Assembly (NCBI RefSeq): GCF_963678635.1
Contig: NC_087066.1
Span: 17,171,275 to 17,235,274 of the forward strand
DNA from: Symsagittifera roscoffensis
Lineage: Eukaryota; Xenacoelomorpha; Acoela; Convolutidae
Length of the DNA stretch: 64,000 bases
Direction of reading: 5' to 3'
Below, in pieces: positions 44,532-55,846 of this stretch. The position numbers and the translations under genes were made by a program. Positions within the stretch are counted from its first letter, which is position 1, and the number at the start of each line of letters is the position of its first letter. Below the pieces are notes generated by a model, which saw nothing but the letters and a program-made list of their open reading frames with translations, had not been told where the DNA came from and did not search any database.

Positions 44532-46340
44532 TTAGTCGTCGGGGAAAAAATCGTGGGGGAAGATGTCGTGTATTATGTCGGAGTTTGTTAGTAATTTTGC
44601 TAGTATGCGAATGATGTTTTTAGTTTGAAGCAGTGGCCAAAGCAATTGAAGTGCTTTAATAGTTTTTAGTTCTTCAGTGCCAACTGCAAACTCATAAGGT
44701 GTGTTTTGAATGAGGTTATATAATTTGTGATTGTATTTAGTGTTGTGGATGAATCCTAATATTGGGATTTCTATAGGTTGGATAAATTCATGTGGGATGA
44801 GGAAGGGTCTGGATTCTTCTGCGTTAAAGGTCTTCGTGATGGGACAAAATATATACATTTGGGTTATGGGATCATAATCGCGGAGGATGCCGTGAAGGTT
44901 AGTATCTTTGATGCAATATGTGAAACTAAGAAAAAATGGTGAATTGTATTTAGAGTTAAGAAACTGAAAACGGTGGTGTGGTTGTCTTGATGGATTGTGT
45001 AGGTCAAAATGATTTTGTATGAAGCAATAATATGTATATGTGTGGGTTTGTTTAGTGCGTAACATAATGTCGTGTGAGCAGTGCAAATCGCGTTCATGTG
45101 GTGCAAGGAAGTGGAAGGTTAGTGAAAATAATTGAAATTTTTCTTTAAAACTTTCGTAAGCTTGCATGTCGGTTAGTGCTTCAGAAATGATGTGGTCAAA
45201 TTTTCGATCAAATATATTGAGTGTAAATACATATGGTGTTTTGATGAAGAATTTTTCTGTTAGTTGTGGGTTAGCGAAGCGATCATCATATAAAAATTCG
45301 TCTTGGTTAGTTCGCATGATGTTATGATCGTAATATTCTAGCGTAAATTCGTTAGCTCGGGGTGCAGTGAATGTTTTTAGTGATTTTTTATATCCTATAT
45401 TAGTAAATTGTCTATGTGTTAGTGGTGTGGTGAGTCGATATAGCATATCTTGATTTCTTTCTATATCGTCATGAGTATTAGATAATGGTAGGCAAAGGGG
45501 GTTAGTAAAATGATAATATGATGTCCAATGAAGTGTAGGCATTAAAACATGTTCATCTACAAAGCTACGTGTGTCGTTAGTGTCATGAGGGGTGTTTAAA
45601 GTATATTGTGGAAATGAAGGTAAGGTGATTGCTACAAAATCTTTCGTGTTAGTGTGATGTGGATGATTAATGTATTCACGGGCTGTTCCTGGTTTGGTTG
45701 GGAATGGATGGTTTGGGAATTTTCTTTTAAAAGTGCGATAAGCTCTATTAGTGCTTTTTGATGATTCGGTGGAAGTGGATGATTGTGCCAATGATGCAGA
45801 ATAAGCTGAAGAGGGTGTAGGGGTAGGTGGATTTGAGGATTCTATTGTGGAAGAAATCTGATTTATAGTGGGGGTGTTAGGGTGTAATAGTTGTTGTTGT
45901 AGGGTGATAAAATTATCGAGTTCTTGGGAGATTTGGGGAATATCTGGAGAATTGGATGATCGGTCTGAATGAAATGAAGAGTAGGTTGGGGTGACTTGTG
46001 AAGCATAAGAGGGTGTAGAAATGGATGGGAGTGGGTTATTTGGTGGGATTGGTTGAAAAGGGGGTTTTGAAAAAATTGAGGAGTTGGTTTGAAAATTATT
46101 GGATGGAGATGGTTCAGAGTCTGCAAATTCATCAGGGGTTTCAATATTAGGGTTATTGAGTTGTGAAATGGAGTATAAAACTAAAATATTTGAATTAGTG
46201 TCTGAATTCATGCCTGATGTTATATTACTAGTTGGGAAATCGGGTGGCGGAAAAGCAAAAAGTGGAATTATTGTAATTGGAGTGTTGACGTTGGTTGGAT
46301 GGGAATTTGAGCGGTGTAGGGATCCAAGTTGTCGGCTCAT
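44532..46340 (-). CDS. Unknown 602-residue protein downstream of envelope
   Basis: An intact ORF. Its ATG overlaps the envelope stop in an ATGA tetranucleotide (46340-46337), suggesting reinitiation or a linked spliced message. Residues 1-215 are rich in Ser, Pro, Thr and Asn and probably disordered, with a basic patch (RTFKRKFPNHPF). From about 230 the sequence is globular, with many aromatic residues and His (LHWTSYYHFTNPL, LFSLTFHFLAPHERDLHCSHD, YTYYCFIQNHF) and a C-terminal helix region (IRILAKLLTNSDIIHDIF). There is no signal peptide, no clear membrane span and no family that I recognise. It stayed open while gag, pol and env decayed. An accessory role is inference. Confidence 0.7.
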   Translation of the reverse strand: MSRQLGSLHRSNSHPTNVNTPITIIPLFAFPPPDFPTSNITSGMNSDTNSNILVLYSISQLNNPNIETPDEFADSEPSPSNNFQTNSSIFSKPPFQPIPPNNPLPSISTPSYASQVTPTYSSFHSDRSSNSPDIPQISQELDNFITLQQQLLHPNTPTINQISSTIESSNPPTPTPSSAYSASLAQSSTSTESSKSTNRAYRTFKRKFPNHPFPTKPGTAREYINHPHHTNTKDFVAITLPSFPQYTLNTPHDTNDTRSFVDEHVLMPTLHWTSYYHFTNPLCLPLSNTHDDIERNQDMLYRLTTPLTHRQFTNIGYKKSLKTFTAPRANEFTLEYYDHNIMRTNQDEFLYDDRFANPQLTEKFFIKTPYVFTLNIFDRKFDHIISEALTDMQAYESFKEKFQLFSLTFHFLAPHERDLHCSHDIMLRTKQTHTYTYYCFIQNHFDLHNPSRQPHHRFQFLNSKYNSPFFLSFTYCIKDTNLHGILRDYDPITQMYIFCPITKTFNAEESRPFLIPHEFIQPIEIPILGFIHNTKYNHKLYNLIQNTPYEFAVGTEELKTIKALQLLWPLLQTKNIIRILAKLLTNSDIIHDIFPHDFFPDD

Positions 46341-48816
46341 CGTGGGCTAAAAAAATTATTATTTTGAGACTGAAAAGTTTTGGTATGAGGTTGTTCTATA
46401 ATTTGTTCATATGTATTTTCATCTTGTGAATGATGTGTCATTATATGTTGTATGGGACTTTGCGATATGTTTGGTCTAAAATTTGGATTATGTAATATTG
46501 CTAAATTTCGAAACTTTCGTGGGACTAGGGATAATGAATGGTTATGTGGTAGGGGTGGCAACTGTGGTGCTGTAGGCGTTATTTCTATATTATTATGTTC
46601 TTCGTCGTACGTGTTCTGTCGTGTCGCTATTTTTGTGTTATATTCTTTTATTTGTGCGTCTAAAAGAATTTTGTTTATTGATGATGAAAAAATTCCAAAA
46701 AATCCTGCAAATAGTATGCGTGCTGCACTTGCTTGTCTATTCACTTGTGTGTGTATAGCGCATGTATTATAGATTCCTTTTAAAAGTGAAAAAAGAAATC
46801 CTATAAAGTTAAACATTGCGTATAAAATAGTTAATTTTTCTAAGATGTAATAGGGCCATCATAGAAAATCAAGAATTTCATTTTTTAGTGTAGCAAAACT
46901 AAAAATATTTATAGGTGAGATATCTTGTGGTCGGTATTTTTCACCGTTGAGATATATATAGTCTTTAATGTCTTTAAAATATCCGCTATAATCTTGTGTA
47001 TAGATATCTGCAAATCCTGCTGTTTTGGCAAGTTTGCGTAAGTTTTGATCAATTGATTGTCTTTGTATAGTGTCCATTTGTGTTAATAATTCTTGGAATT
47101 TTTGTGTTCTAATGTGATGTTGGATATCGGATTTTGAATATATTCCAATTGATTGTAAATCGATATTTGGGTTTCGAGCAATAGCTCTAATGCTTTCAGG
47201 TGAAAATTTTTTGAGTGATTGCATTAATGTGGGGTATTGGGTAAGAAGGTAATATTTATCTTCATCAGGGTTCAGTTGTACTACATTGTGGCTATTTTCT
47301 GATCCACATGGGACTGCGGTATCCCAGAAATAGGTTCGTCTTGAAAGTGTGTCAACGAAATGTACTTTATTCTTATAAAAGATAGGGATTCTTTTATAGC
47401 ATCGTTTATCTTCAAAAACATATAGTGGTGATACTTTTTTGGTACAGGTATAAAACCATAAAATGTTTCCTTCGTAGTCTAAAAAATTTGATCTATTTCC
47501 TGATAGTAAATATCCTGCGTAGGGTATTTTTAATACTGCTAGTGCAAGTGATTGTAGGATTTGTGTCCGTTCTAATTCGCATAGTTGGTGAAGTGTTTCT
47601 AATTCAGAGAGTGACATTTCCTGAAAAAATCGGCTAATTGTGTAGTCTAATTTCATATCTAAGTGAATATCATAGTGGATATTACCAAAATAAGAATTAT
47701 TCATTAGTGATAGTTCTTGTAAACGTGTGCTTCTAGTGTCATGGGGCTTTAGATGTCCACCAGGTTGACCATTACTTTTTTGAAAGTTAACTGGTATATA
47801 TGATGTTCCTTCGTTTATAGGATGACCTGTTGCATAAGGGTCAATTTTTTTTTCCAGTGGTCATGTCGAAACCTTTTTCGTATTCAACTAATATTTCAGA
47901 ATATTGTGTTTTGTAAAGTGGGTTTCTGTAATTGCATGCAAGTTCTGTTTCTTGATATATTTGAAAACGTGTCAATTTATTTTCTATATTGTGGATGTTT
48001 CTAAAATCAGTACTTTGTTTTCGTAATGGATTTACTTGTTCATATGGAATTGATTGTATGAAATATTTCTCGTGAAATTTTATCATTCGAGCGTGTATTT
48101 TTGCTACTTGAAATGTTGTACATGTATATTCGGGAAACCAAACAATTGTTGCTTGTGTTCGTGTTGTAGGGTCACAATAACCTTGATCGTTTTTACAAGG
48201 TAATCTAATTCCTTGATAGATCATTGTGTTGTTTATCGTGCATGTCATAGGTTAATCGTCCGTGTGCGCCGTTATATGGGTATTTTTCATCTAATTTTAT
48301 ATGTCCTTGATATCTTTCAAGTTCTGCTTGATGTACAGAATCTGAAAAAACTTGGAAATAGACTAACTTTCTATCTGTGTTTTTATTTTTTGTGATATTT
48401 AGTCGGAGTAACTCGTTTTTACAATCTTCGGGATTGAGATGTAAAAGTCGTTCTATATTACTCTGGTAGAATGATTCATGGTCAAGTCGGTTTTTATTTC
48501 CGTTTGAGACTTGTGAACAATGTACTTTCTTTTCAGAAAATGTTGCTGTGAATTTATATCCTATAACTGTAGTTGCTCGGGCTTTTGAATAAAGTGTTGC
48601 TATTACATTTGTAGTTTCTATGGCTTGGGGTTCTGTTTCGCATTGTGATACTTGATTTATTGCATACTTGTGTAGTGTTTTTTGTTCGTTTTCTTCACAA
48701 TCGTAATGTGTTACTAATAAATCTTGGGGTCCTGTGCGGGGGGAAGGGTTTATGTTTTCATTTGAGGTTATTAGAAAAAGGAGTTGGAGAAAAATTAAAA
48801 TTTTTAGAATATACAT
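46337..48816 (-). pseudogene. Envelope-like glycoprotein, broken
   Basis: The ATG at 48816 opens with a signal-peptide-like segment (ILIFLQLLFLITS). The ectodomain has many Cys and several N-glycosylation sites (NIT, NNT, NNS), with pieces at 48816-48205, 48248-47841 and 47704-46859. The last piece, 46816-46337, holds a membrane region (FIGFLFSLLKGIY, ILFAGFFGIF) and a long cytoplasmic tail. The first two joins are frameshifts (near 48225 and 47840). The third break is a single in-frame TGA at 46861-46859. The spacing of the early Cys residues vaguely resembles glycoproteins of chu-like negative-strand viruses captured by some invertebrate retroelements; this is a low-confidence suggestion. 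It is non-functional in this copy. Confidence 0.72.
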
Positions 48817-49958
48817 GTGTATGACAATCCTGAGTATGGGTTATAAAATGTGATGTAACCAATTGTCTTTTTGGTATATCTGTCGTATTTATATATTACT
48901 TCAGTTGTTATAAATGGTGGTGGTAGTGATTGAGCTGTTATATTTGGTGGGTTTAATGGGTAAGGATGTTGAGCAATGTTGTTTAGTTTAACCGTGATTT
49001 CAAATTTTAATTGGAGAGTATTTTGTTGGAGTATTTGGATGTTATGATCACGAATGTCTTCGTGGATATCTTGTCTATATTGTAATCTATTAAGTGCCCA
49101 GTTGTGGAGTCGGTTACTTTCTGGGTGCTGTCCAAATAATGGTGGGGGTGCTGTGAATGTATTCCAGTCTAATCTTAGAGGGATATTTGTTGATGATTGT
49201 TCTCGATATCTAGCGTCGAGATTATTTGGGAAATTTAAAGGGAAAGGTGTCGGTGAAATTTAGCTTATTGATGGTGTTGATGTTAGTGACAATGTTTCTG
49301 GTAGTGATGATGATGTTGTTGTATCGATAGAAATATCTATTGGATCATTTATTAAATTGGGTTCACCTTGTGTGAATGATTGTGTTGTCCAATATGGTAG
49401 TCGTGATGTTTGGTTTGGAGGGTTAAAGGAATTTTCACGTATTTGTTCAGATGTTGGTGTTGAACCTAAGTAATCTGAGGGTAGACTTGAGGTGCTACGT
49501 TATGAAAGAAGCGTAGGGGTTTCTGGTAATATACCAATTGGTTTTTCCGGAGTACTTTGTGATGGGGATTGGGGTATATCAAAATGAACTCGGGGGGTTT
49601 GAAAATTTCTGTTTTGTCGTGGATGTATAATTTGTCTATTTATTTCAACTGTATTTTGATTTTGACTAAGATTTCGTATTCTACTTATTTCTTGTGGTAG
49701 TGTTGGGTACAAGTTATATGTTGGTTCACTTAGAGGTGCTTGTCGTTGAACTGGTTCTAGTGGTTCAGATAAGCGAGCGTGTCGTTCTTCAAAGGTATAT
49801 GGGCTATCTTGGAAAGAATTTCGTGTAGATGTTTGGGGGTTTTGGGTAGTTGTAGGTGGTGTCAGGTTTTCTTGGGATGATGTCGGTGAAGACTGACTGT
49901 GTGATTGTTGGTTAGCAATTTTTGAGGGTTTTTTATTGATTTCTTTTAGTGAAAAAAT
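48804..49958 (-). pseudogene. Unknown ORF between pol and env, two stops
   Basis: One frame of 385 codons interrupted only by TAA at 49502-49500 and TAA at 49262-49260. The N-terminal 200 codons are rich in Ser, Pro, Gln and Thr (SHSQSSPTSSQENLTPP). The C-terminal 150 look globular (RLDWNTFTAPPPLFGQHP, LQYRQDIHEDIRDHNIQIL, KLNNIAQHPYPLNPPNITAQ) and end 13 bases beyond the env ATG, overlapping it. There is no ATG in the first part, so expression would need splicing or a frameshift from the preceding small ORF. The family is not recognised. Confidence 0.55.
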
Positions 49959-50134
49959 TTATGTTTTTTGGAGTATTCTTCTAGAAAAAGGATTAAAAGG
50001 ATTGTTGCTAAGGCGAATGTTATGACTGCCTTCTTTATACATTTGCATATTGTCAAGATGAGGGATGATAAAAATGTTATAAAAATTACAAATAGTAAAA
50101 AAATATCTGTTCTACTAAAAATGGTTCGTATCAT
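49946..50134 (-). CDS. Small membrane protein 2 of the LTR element
   Basis: A 62-codon ORF with two adjacent hydrophobic stretches (FLLFVIFITFLSSLILTI and VITFALATILLILFL) separated by CKCIKKA, and a short basic tail. Its ATG overlaps the stop of the preceding small ORF as ATGA (50134-50131). It looks like a hairpin membrane protein of viroporin size; the function is unknown. Confidence 0.55.
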   Translation of the reverse strand: MIRTIFSRTDIFLLFVIFITFLSSLILTICKCIKKAVITFALATILLILFLEEYSKKHKFFH

Positions 50135-50361
50135 TTAGATAAGTTTTGTGTCTCGTACCTGTGAATATGGTCAATGGCTTTTGAGAGTTGGAGGTATAGT
50201 TCAAATATGGAATAGAAAATTAAAAAAATAATGCAAAAAATGATTAAGATTATTACAAAAGCTTCAAAGGTATCAAAAAGAAATATGAATAAAAGTTAAA
50301 ATATTGTTAAAAAGATTATGAAAATGTTGAGTATTATGTTGACTGATCGAGAGAAGAGCAT
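50131..50361 (-). pseudogene. Small membrane protein 1 of the LTR element (one stop)
   Basis: A 77-codon frame from the ATG at 50361 to a TGA that overlaps the next ATG. It is very hydrophobic (VNIILNIFIIFLTIF, then FVIILIIFCIIFLIFYSIF), with one in-frame TAA after about 21 codons and a polar C-terminus (QLSKAIDHIHRYETQ). Its size and place match the neighbouring membrane ORF, so the two may form a gene pair. Confidence 0.4.
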
Positions 50362-50989
50362 TTAAGAAATGGCTTCTTGATCGAATATTTTTTGTTGCTT
50401 GGGGCAATTTTCAAGTGTGGTCGAATTATTTATTGGTTTTTTGAGAAGTGGGTTGAGTTTTGTGAAAAATTGCTGGGGGCAAATTTTATGGTGTTTGGGA
50501 GGTCTTCTTTTACTTTATTTTTATTTGTCAAGTGATCTGGGGTATTTTTGAGATTTTTATACATTAGGCTAATTTAATATAGTCATTCTTTTACTTTAGG
50601 CTAATTTAACATTTTTGTCTGGGGGGTATTTGAGGTCTGAGTTGGGGAAATATTGTTGATCTTTGGGTTATTAGATAAGGGAGGGTTATGATATTATGGT
50701 GATATTTAATTTAGTTGTCAAGTTGGAGTGGTTTGCTTATTTTTGACCTGGAGGTCGTAAAGTTATAGTTATAGATATGCCTGGAGTTTAATATCTTTCG
50801 TCTAATTGGTTTGTGTTAGAGTTATAGGAGATGACGGATTGAATGAATCTTATTGGCTAATTTTGAACTAGAATCGCTGCGTGCTTGTCAGCATGTTATT
50901 TTGAAAAATGAAAGTTTAAAATGTTTAGGTGCAAAGATTATTGATTGTAAAATTAAAGTTGTTTTTGAAATTCAACTTTCTTTAATATT
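50362..50989 (-). other. Spacer between pol and the small membrane ORFs
   Basis: About 630 bp without a supported gene. AT-rich, with several T runs. A splice acceptor for subgenomic messages may lie here, but none stands out. Confidence 0.4.
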
Positions 50990-53900
50990 TTAGATTGTGG
51001 AATGAATGTTTTTGTAGTTTTTGCGTGGTTGATTTCTAAGTCGTGATGACTCTCTATGTTCTGATTTCTCTAATTGTTCTTGGGCTATAATTTTTTCTGT
51101 CATTTTTCTATTTTTTCTTTCTTTTTGATGTATATTTTGATCTAGCTTTTTTGTATTGTTTTTCGTTGTAGTTGATTTTTTATTTTGGTTTTCGAGGTGA
51201 ATGTCATGTTGTTCTTTTGTTTCATTTTCCGTATGTGGGTTATTTTGAATAACTTTTAAACCTGTGAAAGAATATAATTGAGTAAGTTCGCGTAGTGCGT
51301 ATTCTTTTGGGTAATAAGGTAATAGATTGTTTCGATGTTGAACAATTTCCTTTTGGTCTGAGTCGGTGATTTTATATGTTACGTCAGTGGGTTTGGCAAT
51401 TATTTGGTATGGTCCTTTACGAAGGGGTTGTAATTTTTTTGAAATTCCTTTTTAAGTGTTAAAATTAGGTACTAAAACAAATGTTCCAATTTTCAAATCG
51501 GAGGCTGGTGTAAAGCGTGAATTTATTTGTTCATTAATGTTTTCCCTTTGTAACAACTTTTTTGTTACTTTTTGGTAAATTTCACTGTGGTTTTTATCTC
51601 TATTTAAAATCCATTTGATGTGTGTACCGGAAGCTAATTTAAGAATTTGTGGGTGATGAAAATGGTCTTCATCATGTGTGTGTAAAGGTAGGTTATAACA
51701 AATTGAGTCTTTATTCGGTTGACAATGACTTTCTGCATTTTTATGAGAGTTTGCTGTAAACATAATTGGTTTACGTGGCTTTTGATTAAAAACCATTTCA
51801 TATGGTGACATTCCTAGAGTTGTCGTAATTTGTGAATTATATGCTAAGGGAAATAATTTTACATCTGCTGACCATTCGGTGTATCTTGTATCATTTCCAT
51901 TGATGATACATCTAAGATATTCTTGTAGTGAACGGTTCATACCTTCGACTAAGCCGTTTGTCCAAGGTGCATGAGATGTACGTGGTTTGTGTTTAATGTT
52001 ATATAAATGACATAATGTGATGATTTCATTATTTATGAATTCTGTACCGTTGTCTGTAACTAAAATTTCGGGTAATCTGAACTTGGCTATCCAGTGTTCA
52101 TAAAGTGTTGTGTAAGCGTAATAAGCGTTACAATGTGGTACTGGGTTAAGTGCTACATAATGTGTAAATGCGTCAACAATTACCATAATGTAGGAGTTTC
52201 CTTCAGATGATGGTGAAATTGGTCCTTTTGTATCGAATGAGATACGATGGTTAAAGTATAAACTTTGTCCTTTAAAATCTTGTTTTTGTGCTATTTGTTT
52301 TTGATTTGGATAAGGTTTATTTAACTGACATACTATACAATCATTGCATAGTACTTTTATCCAAATTGGTGCATTTGGGAAATAGAAATTTTGTATAAAA
52401 TTTGAATATGTTTTCTCTGATCCAGAGTGTCCTTTAATGTTTTGTGTATGTGAAATGTTGAAAGCTATGAGAATCATACTTAAAGGGAGACAGGGAACTG
52501 TAGATTCATTTAATTGGTATTCTAGAAGGTCTGTGTTTTCATTAATTGTTGTATTAATAAATTTTCGAAAATATCGGAGGAGTGTTTTATTTCCTAAAAT
52601 TGTGGTATCTGCCTTTACGGGTTTAGTTTTGTATTTGTGCCATGATTTTAGTTGTCTAATTACTGGGTCAAGATTTTGATATTGTTTCAAGGTATTAATT
52701 GTAATTTTATCTGTTGGGGGGAGAAAAATGTTTTCAATTTCTAATTTAGATAAAGGAATTGTATCAAGTGGGTCATGGAGGTCAAAAACTTGATTTATTG
52801 TGTATTTTAAATCATTTGTTTGTGGTCCTGATAAATTTATTTTATCAGTTAGATTTTCTTTTTCAATGAACGGAAAAAGGTCTTTTTTATGCGAGTGTTG
52901 TTTTATTCTTTTTTGTTGGGTGTTATTTTTTATCCATTGTGAGTATGGAATTGGTTTGAAAGTTGACGTTCCAAGTAGATCAACTTCGTAGTGGTTATTT
53001 TGGCAATCTAAGTAAAGTGGGAAGTGTTGTAGGTTATTTATCTGTGACTGTTCAATGTCAGTTTTTACTGCATATTTGCATTCTAGTCGGGGTGATGTTT
53101 CGTTTTCTGCAAGGTAAAATTTTATATTTTTGGGTATTTCAACTGTGGTTTTTCGTGTAAGTAACTCAGGTGGTGTATTTCGATTTAATGTATCTGGTAA
53201 TGCAAGATTCTTTCCTGCTCTCCAAACTATATGTAAGTTTGGAAATTTCATTAGAATTAATTGAAATCTATAAACTCGGTGATTTGGGTTTGACTTTTGT
53301 GTAAAGAGAAAAATGATTGGTTTGTGATCTGTGAATAGAACTGTTGGATGTTTTGATCCAAGTATCAGAAATTCATATTCTGTAAGTGTATAAATTATAG
53401 CTGTACATTCTCTCATTAAAGTTGAGAGTCGTAGCTCTGCTTGAGTGAATAATCGAGAATTTGCTGATATAAGGTTCATTTTATTTGTACCATTGTGTGA
53501 TTGTAATAATGCTGCGCCGATGCCAAAATTTGAAGCATCGCACATTGCATAGAATGGTTGATTTGGATCTGGAATTGTATTTGAAATTTGTTCAGTTAGA
53601 AGTTTTTTAATTTCTTCAAATCGTGTTTGATGTTCTGTATTCCATTCAAAATTATTTTGTTGTCTGAGGATATTATAGAATGGTCTTAAATATAATTGCA
53701 TTTTATAAACGTATTTGCTTAAAAAATTTAACATTCCAAGGAATTCTTGGATTTTCTTTTTGTTTGTTGGTGGTTGAAGTTTTTGAATAGCATCAATGCG
53801 TGATTTTAATGGAGTTATTGTCTTTCTTTCTATATTATGTCCTAAAATTTTAACTCGTGTTAAAAAGAAGTGTGACTTATCGGGGGCGGCCTTCAGATTT

Positions 53901-55828
53901 TCGTTCTGAAGTATTTTGTGATAGTGTTCTAAAACTGTAAACATTTCTTCTTTTGTCTGTGATTGCATAAAAACATCGTCTAAATAGGTGATTGCGTTTT
54001 TCTTGAGAATTAGTGGTCTAAAAATTTTGCTCATAAAAGCTGAAAATGCTGCTGGTCCTATGGATATTCCATAGAATAGGCGGTTGAATTCATATTGTTG
54101 ATTTCCAATAACAAATTGCGTTAATCGTCGTGATTGTTCATCTAGTGGCATTTGGTTGTATGCACTATTCATATCTGCGGTTGTAAAGTATTTTCCGTTT
54201 ATTTTTGTTAAAATAACTTGTATTGGTTCAATAGGCCAATTGCATTTTGATTCGTCTATTAGTGAATTAAGGTATCTAGCGTCTAAAACTATTTTTAATG
54301 TTTCTCCTTTTGCTAAGATGATAACAGGGTTAATAAATATGTTACTTTTTGTTGTTCTTCTTTGTTTACCGGTGAATTTTGTATTGCTCTAAAATATCGA
54401 GTAATCTGTTCACTTTATCGTGTAAATGAATTGGTACTTTACTTGCTCTTCGTTTTTTGAAAACTGCGTCAGGTTTTAATGGGAGATGTAGTGATGAACT
54501 GATTTTGCCAACATCAATTTTGGATGTTGCATAGACTGATGAATATTTTATTAGCTGCTTGGCTAACTTGTCAAATTCGTCTTGTGTTATTTGTGAATGT
54601 TGGAAGTTAAACATTGTTAAAAATTTCTGTTGATCCTCTGTATAGTTATTTATGTTGAATGTAGGTTTGAAATATGGGGTTTTTGTGAAATAATCTGTAT
54701 TTCTTTTTTCATTACTTATTATATTATTTATGGATAGTTCTTCGTTAAGGATTGTGGATTGACAAATATCTAATAATTGGAGTATATTATTTACGCGGTA
54801 TGTTTTTCATGCATTGGTGATATTGTAGCGTTGGTTTCGCAATATCCTAAAAGTCCTAAGGGTAATGTTACTTGATACGGTGTATTATTACATACATGTA
54901 ACGAACTGATGTCTGAATTCGTATTTTTTAAATATTTTATGGATGAAATTGTGATTTTGAAAAACTTATGGATAGGTTTGAATTCAAAGTCTGACATAAA
55001 GAGTTGTTGTTTATTTTGATTTTTATCATATTGGTGAATTTGTTTTATTAAACAATTATATATGTTTCCTGATAGTGGTTTCAGGTGTTTCCGTTGTTGG
55101 TTTTAAATTGGATAAAATTTTGAAAAGAATGGTGGTTGTTTATTTAATCTTTGAAAAAATGTTAGGGCTGTGTTTTTTGTTTTTGTGTACTTATCTTTGA
55201 TTAGTATTTTACTATTCAAGATGTTGATTGTTGGTATATATTTAGAGATAAATGGTATTCCAATGATATTGTGTTTCATATCAGTGATATGAAATATTTG
55301 TTTAAATGGTTTGTTTAAAATTTTATTTTGCTCCATTGTTCTTGTGGGGAGAAAAAATAATTGAACTTTTCCATAGTTTACTAATGTTGATCCTTGTGAT
55401 GTTGCTAGTTTACTGGAGGTTGCAAGAGGCGTTAATTTTGGGGGTAATGTTTTGATTTCATTCCATGTGGGAATGTTAATTATGTTTGATTCTGCTCCTG
55501 AATCAATTAAAAAATCAATTTCAAGATCTGGTGGTTGAAATTTTTTGTTTCTTGGACTTTCTAAAAGAAATGGTATTGTCCAAATTTTTTCTTTGGGTTG
55601 TTCTTTTTGTACATTTTGGTAGATGTGATTTGTATTCAAGCATTTTGTTTTGTCATTTTCAGTGGGTTTATTTACAGTGTTAATTTCGTTAGTTTCATGT
55701 GCCATTTGTGTAGTATGGATGGGTTCAATATAATAATTGTGAAGGAGTTCCAATTGATTTTCATATATATGTGATGAAAAAGATTGTTCATATATAATAG
55801 GTTCGTAGTCGTTTTCGACTGCTATCAT
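50990..55828 (-). pseudogene. pol: Pol polyprotein: protease, RT, RNase H, integrase (broken)
   Basis: The frame runs from the ATG at 55828 to TAA at 50990 (1613 codons). Aspartic protease has DFLIDSGAESNI. RT has the active site YLDDVFMQ (about 53985), with LPLGLLGY and FINPVIILAKG-type blocks upstream. RNase H shows FYAMCDASNFGIGAALLQ. The integrase zinc domain has HSGSEKTYSNF and CNDCIVC, and the core has DTKGP, VTDNGTEF and WTNGLVEGMNRSLQEY (DDE). A GPY/F-like end (RKGPYQIIAKP, NNLLPYYPKE) completes it. Lesions are an in-frame stop at 55105-55103, frameshifts near 54795 and 54375 that cancel, and a stop at 51454-51452 before GPY/F. The stretch 54172-51452 (906 codons) is open. The frame is the same as gag's, separated by one stop and six codons. 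Confidence 0.93.
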
Positions 55829-55846
55829 ATTTATGCAGATAGTGTT

